64,000 bases of DNA from an uncultured Bacteroidaceae bacterium (GTDB lineage: Bacteria > Bacteroidota > Bacteroidia > Bacteroidales > Bacteroidaceae), in the NCBI GenBank assembly GCA_905234605.1, contig CAJOIE010000003.1, positions 1 through 64,000 of the forward strand. The letters run 5' to 3'. Both the position numbers and the translations under genes were made by a program. Position 1 is the stretch's first letter. Each line of letters starts with the position of its first letter. The notes under the pieces were generated by a model. It did not search any database and was not told the DNA's origin. It saw only the letters and a list, made by a program, of their open reading frames with translations. Shown one piece after another: positions 31,154 through 40,204 of this stretch.

Positions 31154-32416
31154 TTGCAAGACCCTCGCTCCATACATATCGCCGACTATGCATACGACCT
31201 TCCCGACAACCGCATAGCCAAACACCCTCTCGCACGCCGCGATGCCTCCAAGCTGTTGGTGTATCGCAATGGCGACATCAGCGAAGCCCACTTCGCCGAC
31301 CTGCCCGACTTCCTGCCAGCCCGCTCGCTCGTGGTGATGAACAACACACGGGTCATACAGGCTCGCCTGCATTTCCGCAAGGACACGGGTGCCAAGATTG
31401 AGGTGTTCTGCCTTGAGCCTGCCATTCCCCACGACTATGCACTCATGTTCACCCAGACAGGCAGCTGCACATGGCATTGCCTTGTGGGCAACAGCAAGAA
31501 GTGGAAGGAGGGCAGCCTGCAACTGACGTTCACACACGCTGGCACCGAGTGCTCCCTGCAATGTGAGCGCGCCGGTGCCGACCTCATACGCTTCACGTGG
31601 TCGCCCCTGTCGCTCACATGGGCCGAAGTGCTCGAAGCCTGCGGCGAACTGCCCATCCCGCCCTATCTGAACCGCGCCACCGAGGCAAGCGACCTCACCA
31701 CCTACCAGACGGTCTACTCAAAGGTGAAAGGCAGCGTGGCCGCTCCCACGGCAGGGCTCCACTTCACGCCCGACGTGCTTGCCAGCCTTGATGCTCATGG
31801 CATTGAGCGTGCCGAACTAACGCTGCATGTGGGTGCCGGCACCTTCAAGCCCGTGAAGAGCGAGGAGCTGCGCGACCATGACATGCACACAGAGTGGATA
31901 GCCGTGCCACGCACCGTGGTCGAGGCACTGCTGCGCCATGGCGGAGAGTGCACTGCCATCGGCACTACGAGTGTGCGCACCCTGGAGTCCTTATACTATA
32001 TAGGTGTAAAGCTGATGCACGCCCCCGACCTCAACGAAGAGGAACTCACCGTGGGGCAGTGGGAGCCGTATCTCAGCCCCGACAACTCTTGCGCCAGCAT
32101 CGCCGTGGGCTGTGGAGCGGATGCTGCTCCCACCGAGGAGCCGTGCAGCGGGCTTGCCGCCCTGCGCGCCATTCTGGCATGGATGGACGCCCGTGGCTGC
32201 GATGTCTTGCGCACCTCTACACAAATCATCATCGCTCCAGGCTACACCTACCACATCGTGCGCCGCATAGTGACCAACTTCCACCAGCCGCAGTCCACAC
32301 TGCTGCTGCTCGTGTCGGCCTTCGTCGGGGGCGACCGCTGGCGCGACATCTACCGCTATGCTCTCGACCACGACTTCCGCTTCCTCAGCTATGGCGACAG
32401 CTCACTGCTGATGTGA
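31154..32416 (+). CDS. queA: S-adenosylmethionine:tRNA ribosyltransferase-isomerase
   Basis: IADYAYDLPDNRIAKHPLARRDASKLLVY; VVMNNTRVIQARL; VAAPTAGLHFT; TTSVRTLESL; TNFHQPQSTLLLLVSAFVG; TTG start. Confidence 0.93.
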   Translation: MQDPRSIHIADYAYDLPDNRIAKHPLARRDASKLLVYRNGDISEAHFADLPDFLPARSLVVMNNTRVIQARLHFRKDTGAKIEVFCLEPAIPHDYALMFTQTGSCTWHCLVGNSKKWKEGSLQLTFTHAGTECSLQCERAGADLIRFTWSPLSLTWAEVLEACGELPIPPYLNRATEASDLTTYQTVYSKVKGSVAAPTAGLHFTPDVLASLDAHGIERAELTLHVGAGTFKPVKSEELRDHDMHTEWIAVPRTVVEALLRHGGECTAIGTTSVRTLESLYYIGVKLMHAPDLNEEELTVGQWEPYLSPDNSCASIAVGCGADAAPTEEPCSGLAALRAILAWMDARGCDVLRTSTQIIIAPGYTYHIVRRIVTNFHQPQSTLLLLVSAFVGGDRWRDIYRYALDHDFRFLSYGDSSLLM

Positions 32417-32475
32417 GCAGGGCACGCCATCGCAGACGTCTGCGCCGATGGCAGTACCCTGCTCATCGGCATGCT

Positions 32476-33813
32476 CTACACTATACCCTGTGCCATCATG
32501 GCCTTGGCCACCTTCATGAAGCCTGCGATGTTGGCACCACGCACATAGTTGATGTAGCCGTCGGCCTCGGTGCCATACTTGACACACTGGGCATGGATGG
32601 CATGCATGATCTGGTGCAGACGCTGGTCGACCTCGGCAGCACTCCAGCTCAGGTGCATGGCATTCTGGCTCATCTCCAGTCCCGATGTGGCCACACCGCC
32701 GGCGTTGACTGCCTTGCCTGGAGCGTAGAGCATATGCGCGGCGATGAAGGCGTCTATAGCCTCGGGGGTGCAGCCCATGTTGGAAATCTCGCCCACACAG
32801 AGCACGCCGTTCTCTATGAGCCGACGGGCATCGTCGCCGTCAAGCTCATTCTGTGTTGCGCACGGCAGGGCTATGTCGCACTTCACCTCCCACGGCCTGC
32901 GGCCTGCCACGAACCGAGCCTCGGGGAATTCCTCGGCATAGGGCTGGCAGATGTCGTTGCCAGAGGCACGCAACTCAAGCATATAGTCGATTTTTTCACC
33001 GCTAATGCCCTCTGGGTCGTAGATATAGCCGTCGGGGCCGCTGATGGTGACCACCTTTGCGCCGAGCTGCGTGGCCTTGGTGGCGGCTCCCCAGGCCACA
33101 TTGCCGAAGCCGCTTATGGCCACGGTCTTGCCCTTGATGTCGTGGCCGTGGGTGGCGAGCATCTCACTGACGAAGTAGAGGCCGCCGAAGCCTGTGGCCT
33201 CAGGACGTATGAGCGAGCCGCCATACTCCAGGCCCTTGCCTGTGAGCACGCCGCTCCAGTCGCGGGTCAGCTTCTTGTACTGCCCGAAGAGGTAGCCCAC
33301 CTCGCGGGCACCTACGCCTATGTCGCCGGCCGGCACGTCGACCTCGGGACCTATGTAGCGATAGAGCTCGCTCATGAAAGCCTGACAGAAGCGCATAATC
33401 TCGGCCTCGCTCTTGCCGCGGGGCGAGAAGTCGGAGCCACCCTTGCCGCCGCCCATGGGCAGCGTGGTCAGGGCATTCTTGAATGTCTGTTCGAAGCCCA
33501 GGAACTTGAGAATGCTCAGGTTGACGCTGGCATGGAAGCGCAGGCCGCCCTTGTAGGGGCCGATGGCCGAGTTGAACTGCACGCGGTAGCCCAGGTTGAC
33601 CTGCACCTCGCCCTTGTCGTCCACCCAGGGCACACGGAAGGTGATGATGCGCTCCGGTTCCACGAGTCGCTCTATGAGCTTTGCGCGCTCGAACTCAGGG
33701 TGCTGATTGTAGACATCCTCAATGCTGAGCAACACCTCGTGCACAGCTTGCAGGTACTCTTTCTCGCCCGGATGCTTTGCTTCCAGGGAGGCCATTATCT
33801 GTTCTATCTTCAT
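32476..33813 (-). CDS. gdhA: NADP-specific glutamate dehydrogenase
   Basis: ERIITFRVPWVDDKGEVQVNLGYRVQFNSAIGPYKGGLRFHASV; LPMGGGKGGSDFSPRGKS. Confidence 0.96.
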   Translation of the reverse strand: MKIEQIMASLEAKHPGEKEYLQAVHEVLLSIEDVYNQHPEFERAKLIERLVEPERIITFRVPWVDDKGEVQVNLGYRVQFNSAIGPYKGGLRFHASVNLSILKFLGFEQTFKNALTTLPMGGGKGGSDFSPRGKSEAEIMRFCQAFMSELYRYIGPEVDVPAGDIGVGAREVGYLFGQYKKLTRDWSGVLTGKGLEYGGSLIRPEATGFGGLYFVSEMLATHGHDIKGKTVAISGFGNVAWGAATKATQLGAKVVTISGPDGYIYDPEGISGEKIDYMLELRASGNDICQPYAEEFPEARFVAGRRPWEVKCDIALPCATQNELDGDDARRLIENGVLCVGEISNMGCTPEAIDAFIAAHMLYAPGKAVNAGGVATSGLEMSQNAMHLSWSAAEVDQRLHQIMHAIHAQCVKYGTEADGYINYVRGANIAGFMKVAKAMMAQGIV

Positions 33814-33834
33814 GGTTTGGTTAGTTAGTCATCG

Positions 33835-33842
33835 CAAAAATA
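33835..33842 (-). promoter_or_regulatory. -7 element (TATTTTTG) for gdhA
   Basis: CAAAAATA on plus strand 22 nt upstream. Confidence 0.5.
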
Positions 33843-33879
33843 GACTGCATGACTGTGACAACCAAACGAAAGGCTGAAA

Positions 33880-34929
33880 TTAGTGATGGCCTATGCCTTC
33901 GCGCATCACATAGAGCACAACGGGAGCACCGATGAGAGGTGTGATGACGTTGATGGGCATCAGGGCCGTGGTGAAGGCGGTTGAGAGGAGGTTGCACGCA
34001 AGGGCGAGTGCGGCACCAATGAGGAGTGTCGCGGGCAGGAGCGCGCGGTGGTCGGAGGAGCATACGAGCAGGCGTGCCATATGCGGCACAGCAAGTCCGA
34101 CGAAGGCTATGGGTCCGCAGAAGGCTGTGGATGTGGCGGTGAGCACACCGGTGGTGAGCAGCAGCATAGTGCGCGTGCGCTCAACATTGATGCCTAAGTT
34201 TGCCGCGTAGTTCTCGCCCAGGAGCATGGCATTGAGGGGCTTGGCCAAGGCGATGGCAGCGGCGATGCCTGCGAGCATGGCCACGGCAAAGGGCATGAGG
34301 CGCTCGGTGGTGACGGCGGCAAAGGTGCCCATGCCCCAGACCATGAACGAGTGGACGCCTTCCTCCGTGGCACCATAGTTGAGGAGTGAGATGAGCGACG
34401 AGGTGATGTAGCTTATCATGACGCCGGCGATGAGCAGCATCACGTCGTGCCGCAGATGCGCCGAGAGCAAGGTGAGCAGCAGCATGACGGCCATGGCTCC
34501 GACGAGTGCGGCGAGGATGACGAGCACGTAGCCGCTGAGGGTCACGCTGCCGGCAGTGAGGCTGCCGCCAAGAGCCAGCATGACGATGGCCACGCCGAGG
34601 TTGGCGCCTCCGTCGATGCCCAGCAGGCTCGGCCCTGCCAGCGGGTTGCGGAAGGCCGTCTGTAGCAGCAGGCCGGCCACGGCCAGTCCGGCTCCCGAGA
34701 GCGTGGCAGTGACAGCTTGCGGCAGGCGGCTGTCCCAGAGTATGTAGGTCCAGGCGGCATTGTCTGAACCGCGCCCCAGCAGCATGTCGGTCACGGCAGT
34801 GGCAGGGATGTGCACCGCCCCCCAGTAGAGGTTGGCCACGAAGAGTGCGGCCACGAGCGCGACACCCTGCATGGTCAGGGCCAAGAGGGTGCAGGGTCTG
34901 CGGCATATAGGGTGCAGGGAGGCTGGCAT
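33880..34929 (-). CDS. FecCD/BtuC-type ABC transporter permease (true start may be ATG at 34872)
   Basis: ATVSGAGLAVAG-like LSGAGLAVAGLLLQTAFRNPLAGPSLLGIDGGANLGVA; FCGPIAFVGLAVPHMARLLVCSSDHRALLPATLLIGA. Confidence 0.92.
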   Translation of the reverse strand: MPASLHPICRRPCTLLALTMQGVALVAALFVANLYWGAVHIPATAVTDMLLGRGSDNAAWTYILWDSRLPQAVTATLSGAGLAVAGLLLQTAFRNPLAGPSLLGIDGGANLGVAIVMLALGGSLTAGSVTLSGYVLVILAALVGAMAVMLLLTLLSAHLRHDVMLLIAGVMISYITSSLISLLNYGATEEGVHSFMVWGMGTFAAVTTERLMPFAVAMLAGIAAAIALAKPLNAMLLGENYAANLGINVERTRTMLLLTTGVLTATSTAFCGPIAFVGLAVPHMARLLVCSSDHRALLPATLLIGAALALACNLLSTAFTTALMPINVITPLIGAPVVLYVMREGIGHH

Positions 34930-34941
34930 GTGGGTGCAGGG
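34865..34941. repeat. Four-unit TGCA-core array (77 bp), locus 2
   Basis: CCCTGCATGG 34865, GGGTGCAGGG 34887, GGGTGCAGGG 34910, GGGTGCAGGG 34932; spacing 22/23/22. Confidence 0.9.
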
Positions 34942-34970
34942 TCTTCGGTTTGTGCTGTGCGCGGTGTCGG

Positions 34971-36116
34971 TCAGAGAGGGCGGTAGTACTTGGGTCGCAC
35001 GCCGCCGAGCAACTCTGGATGGGCTATGGCGATGATGTCGCGCAGCAGCAGCTCGGGGTGGAAGGGTGTCTCCTCATAGAAACGTGTGTGTGAGAGGTCG
35101 CACACGTGGATATGCCTCTCGGCGTAGGCGCGGAAGCGGGTGTAGGGCTGATAGTCGGCAGCGAGCGAGGCGTAGGTGAGCGGCGTGGTGCCGCCCTGCT
35201 TGACGAGCCACAGGTCGGCATCGCCAGCCTCGGCCAGCACGGTCTCGAAAGGCAAGGGCGTGCTGCCGCTGCCGGGGAGGCGGGCAAAGGCATAGTCGAC
35301 GGCGGCATCGCGGAAGAGGCACGCCATGGTGCTGCCGCCCGACGGCACGAACCACTGTCCGCCGTACATCAGCTCCGTGAGCAGACGCGGTCGGCGTGTG
35401 GCACGTGCGGCGGTGTCGCACAGTGCCGTGTAGGCCTTGACCACGCTGCCGAAGATAGTCCTGGCGGCACGTTCCTTGCCGAAGAGCTCGCCATAGAACA
35501 ACATCCACTCCGCACGGCCGAGGGGAGTGCGCTCCATGTACTCGGCGCACTCCACGATGGGTATGCCCAGACTCTCCACACGCCCGTAGCCGCCGCTGTG
35601 CTCAAAGGGTGTCAGCAGCAGGGCGTCGGGATGCACGTCGATTATGCGCTCCACGTTGGGGGCCATGCCGTTGCCGAAGTCGGCCACGGTGCCATCGCGC
35701 AGTCCCTGCCGCACGAGAGGAATGTCAATATACTGCTTCTCACACACGCCGCATATTGCCCCGCCGGCACCGAGCTCGCAGAGGAGCCCGCAGTGAACTG
35801 CCGTGGCCACGCCGGCCCGCCGCACGGGCACGCGCACCACCGTGGTGCCCCCGCCGGCATAGGCCTGCAAGGTATGCTCATCGGCACTCGCGCCCCTTGG
35901 CACAAGCACATAGCGGTGCAACACCGCCGTGCTGTCCCAGGGGTTGACGAGTGTCCAGAGGCTCCAGCCTTCGGGCGTGGTGCCATGACGCAGCAGGGTG
36001 GCATGATCCAACGCGGCGGCTGTCGTGGCAGCTGCCGTGCGCCTGCTGCCTGCGGCGAGCCACACTGCGGTGGCCGCCGCAAGCAGTAGCATGAGGACGA
36101 TGACGATGCGGCGCAT
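34971..36116 (-). CDS. ABC transporter substrate-binding protein (BtuF/FecB type)
   Basis: VERIIDVHPDALLLTPFEHSGGYGRVESLGIPIVECAEYMERTPLGRAEWMLFYGELFGKE. Confidence 0.88.
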   Translation of the reverse strand: MRRIVIVLMLLLAAATAVWLAAGSRRTAAATTAAALDHATLLRHGTTPEGWSLWTLVNPWDSTAVLHRYVLVPRGASADEHTLQAYAGGGTTVVRVPVRRAGVATAVHCGLLCELGAGGAICGVCEKQYIDIPLVRQGLRDGTVADFGNGMAPNVERIIDVHPDALLLTPFEHSGGYGRVESLGIPIVECAEYMERTPLGRAEWMLFYGELFGKERAARTIFGSVVKAYTALCDTAARATRRPRLLTELMYGGQWFVPSGGSTMACLFRDAAVDYAFARLPGSGSTPLPFETVLAEAGDADLWLVKQGGTTPLTYASLAADYQPYTRFRAYAERHIHVCDLSHTRFYEETPFHPELLLRDIIAIAHPELLGGVRPKYYRPL

Positions 36117-36127
36117 TGGGTGGCGGC

Positions 36128-37270
36128 TCAGTGGTTGAACACGATGCCGCGGGGGTCGATGCCGGCTTCGAAGGTGCCGAGGAGCTGTCCGTCGAGGCTG
36201 TAGCGTGCCACATAGCCTGGAGCGAAGTAGTCGCCGTAGCCTGTCTCAGCGTTGAAGCGATAGGATGTGACGAAGATCTCGCCCGAGGTGGGGTCGATGG
36301 CAATGGAGTTGGGTATCTCCACGCCTGCGAGGCTGCGCTCCTCCAAGCTGCCCGTGGCACAGTCGTAGACAGCGAGCTTGGGGCTGCCCGAGTAGGCATC
36401 GGTGACGATGTAGAGCTTATCCTCGTAGGCCGCAGTCATGTCGGCGCCCATGGCCATGTTGGTCACGGTGACAGGTGTCACGGTGCCGTCGGCGTACTTG
36501 CGCAAGCCACCTGCCTTGAGCACCGCTGTCCAGTCGGCGTTGTAGAGGTCGCCGTCCACGATGTAGAGGTCGCCGCCGGCAGCCACCAACTGCGACGGGT
36601 TGTTGATATTCTCGTCGGTGATGGCTGTCACGGTGCCGGCAGTCAGGTCGATGGCCGACACACAGGGTGCCAGGCCCATGCCATAGTCGGAGCAGGCCAC
36701 ATAGAGAGTGTTGCCAATGAGAGCCATGCCCTCGGGATAGGAGCCCACGGTGTAGGTGGCCTTGAGGCTGTAGTCGACAGTGTCGATGGCAGCCACACAG
36801 CCCCCATAGGTGCTCACGTAGACGCGCCCGTCGTGGGCCAGCAGGTGGCGGGGACTCTTGCCGCCGGCAGCACCCAGCAGGTCGGTCGTGCTGACGTGGT
36901 CGAGCGCCAGCTGCGAGGCAGCGTCGACCACCTCCACACGGTTCTCGCCGTCGACTGCCACATAGAGTTTCGAGCCGTAGATGATGCCTGCATTGGGGGT
37001 CATGCCAATGCTGCGGCCATTAAGCGTGGCAAAGATGTTCTGGCGGGCCTGCTGCGTGGTGAAGTCGTAGTAGGTGATGGAACCGGGGATGCCGCCATAC
37101 ATGTTGCCTGAGTTAATCACAAAGACGCCATTCTGCACGCTGGCAGCAGGGACGGGAGTTGTGCCGGGGTCGGCTGGAGTGGAGTTGACGCTCACCTCGT
37201 CGTCGGTGCAGGAGGTGACGACGGCTGCACCCATGGCGAGTGCAGCCAGAAGACTAAGATGCTTCTTCAT
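36128..37270 (-). CDS. Surface lipoprotein with YncE/DUF5074-like beta-propeller (BtuG-like)
   Basis: Lipobox SLLAALAMGAAVVTSC-TDDE; GVFVINSGNMYGGIPGSITYYD; repeated propeller blades; start overlaps upstream TBDR stop. Confidence 0.82.
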   Translation of the reverse strand: MKKHLSLLAALAMGAAVVTSCTDDEVSVNSTPADPGTTPVPAASVQNGVFVINSGNMYGGIPGSITYYDFTTQQARQNIFATLNGRSIGMTPNAGIIYGSKLYVAVDGENRVEVVDAASQLALDHVSTTDLLGAAGGKSPRHLLAHDGRVYVSTYGGCVAAIDTVDYSLKATYTVGSYPEGMALIGNTLYVACSDYGMGLAPCVSAIDLTAGTVTAITDENINNPSQLVAAGGDLYIVDGDLYNADWTAVLKAGGLRKYADGTVTPVTVTNMAMGADMTAAYEDKLYIVTDAYSGSPKLAVYDCATGSLEERSLAGVEIPNSIAIDPTSGEIFVTSYRFNAETGYGDYFAPGYVARYSLDGQLLGTFEAGIDPRGIVFNH

Positions 37271-39225
37271 AGTGTGTTTAGTGAAAGGGTTAGGAAATAA
37301 TGTCGGCCAGGCATAGGATACAGCCTGATGATGTCGTACTGCCGGTTGAGGACGTTGCGGCACTCGGCACGGAGGGTGGCCGTGCAGCGGCGCAGACGCA
37401 GCTGGCGCGCCGCCGTGAGCGTCCATTCCCAATATGGCGGCAGGCGGGTGCCGTCGTGGTGCTCGTTGCTGCTGTAGCGCTCGCCACAGCCCTGTCCGCC
37501 GGCTGTGAGCTGCACCCACGGCGAGAGCCAGGCCACACTCACCGCGCCGATGTGGAGCGGCGTATAGGCTATCTGGAGACCATAGTAGGGCGAGGTGGCG
37601 AGTGTGCGGTTGGTTGCTTCCTGAAGGGTGTAGTTGGCCATGATACGCACCGAGTGGCCGCGCCCTGCATCGCAGGCCGCCTGGAGGGTGGCATCGATGC
37701 CACGGGTGCGCACGCGTCCGAGGTTGATGCAGCGGAAGATGAACATGTTGTAGGGCACAGCCTGGATCTTGTCGCTCACGTGGCCCGAGTAGGCATCGGC
37801 CGTAAGGGTCAGCGTGGTGCGCGGCAGGGGCGTGCCCGTGTAGGTGAAGCCCGCGTTGAACATGCTTGTGCACTCAGGCTTGAGGTCGGTGCTGCCGTAG
37901 TGGAAATAGTAGCTCTCGGTGAATGTGGGCGGGCGGAAGATGTCCTTGTAGGAGGCGTGCAGACTGAGCCCTGTCCTGCCCCATGGCTGAACGCTCACGC
38001 CTATGGATGGCGAGAGGTGGCTGATGGAGCGCGCATCAGAGCCCGTGCGCGCACGGTTGGAATGCAGCGAATGGAGCAGGCGCACCGTGGCCGTGGCATG
38101 GTGTGAGTGCCACTTCACAGCTGCCGTCTGCCACAGGGAGTTGCGCTGCGGACGGCGGTCCTGCGGCAGCGTGGAGTTGAGGTTGTGGACGGCATAGTCG
38201 GCAGCATAGGACACACTCCAGTGTGAAGAGGCTGTGGCGAGTGCCGAGAGCGTGGCGTAGTAGTCGCGCTGCCAGTAGGCCGCATCGCGCACATGGCTGG
38301 GATAGAGAGGGTCGGCATAGTCGCTCGCGGCCCAGTCCCACTTGGCTGCGGCACGCATCGTCAGGCGACGGCCCAGACGCTGCGTCCATGCGGCCTGGGC
38401 ATAGACATTGCGCTCGGAGAGTGTCTCGCGGCTCAGCTGCGAGTAGTAGTACACCTGTCCTGGCAGCTGACGGTCGGCACCGTAGGCATAGACCTTGGCC
38501 GTTAGCGTCTGCGAGACCGACGGCTGCCAGAGTGCCGACAGCTCGCCGTGGGCTGCGTCCATGCGGCTGTTGCGGCGGTGCTCACGTGTCACGAGGCTTA
38601 CGTTGCGGAAGGTGAAGGGGTAGCCGTTGTCGGCATGTGTGTAGCTGCCCGTGGCACCGAGGGTGAGACGGTCGCCGAGCGGCTGCTGCACGGTGAGATG
38701 CGGGCTGACGTAGCCGTAGGAGCCGGCACGCACATCGGCACTGACACGCGGCTGCCACCCCGGCAACGGCTGCGCGAGGCTGTTCATGAAGAGCACAGCA
38801 GGCTGGGCTGCCGTACGGGCAGGGACAAAGATGTCGTCGGCATCGCCTATGCTCAGCGAGAGACGCTCCACATCGGCCAGCGAATAACGCCCGAGGTCGA
38901 TCTCGCCGCTAAGGGCATCGCTGAGCATAAGCCCGTCGACAGCCACGCCCGTATGCTTGGTCCCGAGCCCACGCACGGACACCGTCTTCATGCCTCCGGC
39001 ACCGCCGTAGTCGCGCAGTGTGACAGAGGGCAGATGGTGCAAGGCATCGGCAAAGCCGGTGATGCCCATCTGTCGCATCTCATCGCGCTCCAGCACATGA
39101 ACCGGCACAGCAGCGCGCAGGGCACGCGTGCGGGCTGTCTCGACGACATCGACGGGGCGCATCTGCCTTGTGGCCGCAGTGTCGGTCACAAGAGAGCACA
39201 GGCTGAGCACAATGGCTGTCAACAT
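37267..39225 (-). CDS. TonB-dependent receptor (BtuB-like)
   Basis: Plug VHVLERDEMRQMGITGFADALHHLPSVTLRDYGGAGGMKTVSVRGLGTKHTGVAVDGLMLSDA; barrel C-terminus ending YFLTLSLNTL. Confidence 0.9.
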   Translation of the reverse strand: MLTAIVLSLCSLVTDTAATRQMRPVDVVETARTRALRAAVPVHVLERDEMRQMGITGFADALHHLPSVTLRDYGGAGGMKTVSVRGLGTKHTGVAVDGLMLSDALSGEIDLGRYSLADVERLSLSIGDADDIFVPARTAAQPAVLFMNSLAQPLPGWQPRVSADVRAGSYGYVSPHLTVQQPLGDRLTLGATGSYTHADNGYPFTFRNVSLVTREHRRNSRMDAAHGELSALWQPSVSQTLTAKVYAYGADRQLPGQVYYYSQLSRETLSERNVYAQAAWTQRLGRRLTMRAAAKWDWAASDYADPLYPSHVRDAAYWQRDYYATLSALATASSHWSVSYAADYAVHNLNSTLPQDRRPQRNSLWQTAAVKWHSHHATATVRLLHSLHSNRARTGSDARSISHLSPSIGVSVQPWGRTGLSLHASYKDIFRPPTFTESYYFHYGSTDLKPECTSMFNAGFTYTGTPLPRTTLTLTADAYSGHVSDKIQAVPYNMFIFRCINLGRVRTRGIDATLQAACDAGRGHSVRIMANYTLQEATNRTLATSPYYGLQIAYTPLHIGAVSVAWLSPWVQLTAGGQGCGERYSSNEHHDGTRLPPYWEWTLTAARQLRLRRCTATLRAECRNVLNRQYDIIRLYPMPGRHYFLTLSLNTL

Positions 39226-39268
39226 CTTGAACGTGAATAGTGCATACCGCGGGCAAACATCATGCACG

Positions 39269-39298
39269 GAAAAAGGACCGCCTCTTGTGGCAGTCCTT
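39269..39298 (-). terminator. tRNA-fMet terminator
   Basis: Minus strand AAGGACtGCC...GGCgGTCCTT followed by TTTTT. Confidence 0.75.
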
Positions 39299-39305
39299 CC
39301 CTGTG

Positions 39306-39378
39306 TTGCGGAGGTCCGACTCGAACGGGCGACCTCCAGGTTATGAGCCTGGCGAGCTACCAACTGCTCCACTCCGCG
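39306..39378 (-). tRNA. Initiator tRNA-fMet(CAT)
   Basis: CGCGGAG/CTCCGCA acceptor with C1-A72 mismatch; CCAGG-CTCATAA-CCTGG anticodon arm. Confidence 0.92.
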
Positions 39379-39404
39379 ATGTGACGGTTTCCCGTTTGCG
39401 GTTG

Positions 39405-39412
39405 CAAAGGTA
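39405..39412 (-). promoter_or_regulatory. -7 element (TACCTTTG) for tRNA-fMet
   Basis: CAAAGGTA on plus strand. Confidence 0.65.
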
Positions 39413-39528
39413 GACCTTTCTGAGCTTCTGTGCAAGACCTGCAAGAAAAAAGTTGCCTCATGGCAGTCCCAATGCGCACGTGTGCACAAAGCTGAGGCCA
39501 AATCCTTGGTCGGAAACGCGCGAAAGCC

Positions 39529-39536
39529 TACTTTTG
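39529..39536 (+). promoter_or_regulatory. -7 element (TACTTTTG)
   Basis: TACTTTTGC 40 nt before ATG 39576. Confidence 0.6.
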
Positions 39537-39575
39537 CACGGACTCCACAAGCATGGAGAAAAAGCAACAAGCATC

Positions 39576-40166
39576 ATGGCAGTAGCACGCACACGCCAGA
39601 AGCTGGTGGATGTGGCCCGGCAGCTCTTCGCCAAGAAGGGGCTCGAAGACACCACCATGAACGACATAGCGCAGGCATCGGGGCTCGGACGCCGCACACT
39701 ATACACCTACTTCAAGAGCAAGGAGGAGGTGTATGCCGCCGTAATCGACGGCGAGCTGATGCGCATCTCATCGACCTTCCTCGCCGTGGCACGCAAGCAG
39801 CTCTCGCCCGAGAACAAGCTGGTGGAACTCATCTTTGCCCACCTGAGCCTCATAAAGGAAGCCGTGGAGCGCAACGGCAACCTGCGCGCCCAGTTCTTCC
39901 GCAACATCTGGCAAGTGGAGAGCGTGCGCAAGAAGTATGACCGCATTGAGCGCGACATCTTTGCCAAGACCATTGCCGAGGGAGTGGAACAGGGCATCTT
40001 CGAGATCGACGACCTGTCGCTATACACCGACATACTGCATGCCTGTGTGAAAGGGCTTGAGGTGCCATACATCTACGGCCGCCTCGGCGAAGGACTCAAC
40101 ATACACGGCGTCAGACCCATCATACGCCACCTCATACGCAAAGCCTTCGGCAAGGAACGAGCTTGA
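39576..40166 (+). CDS. TetR/AcrR family transcriptional regulator
   Basis: TRQKLVDVARQLFAKKGLEDTTMNDIAQASGLGRRTLYTYFKSKEEVYAAVI. Confidence 0.93.
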   Translation: MAVARTRQKLVDVARQLFAKKGLEDTTMNDIAQASGLGRRTLYTYFKSKEEVYAAVIDGELMRISSTFLAVARKQLSPENKLVELIFAHLSLIKEAVERNGNLRAQFFRNIWQVESVRKKYDRIERDIFAKTIAEGVEQGIFEIDDLSLYTDILHACVKGLEVPYIYGRLGEGLNIHGVRPIIRHLIRKAFGKERA

Positions 40167-40204
40167 CACTAATCATTCAAACAAAACTATAACATAATAC
40201 TGAC

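Noticed and set aside
31894-33828. 644-aa plus-strand ORF
   Set aside because: Out-of-frame with queA and antisense to gdhA; Arg/His-rich artefact
39225-39300. Cobalamin riboswitch upstream of the TonB receptor
   Set aside because: Only about 45 bp between the tRNA-fMet terminator and the start; no B12-box-like sequence seen
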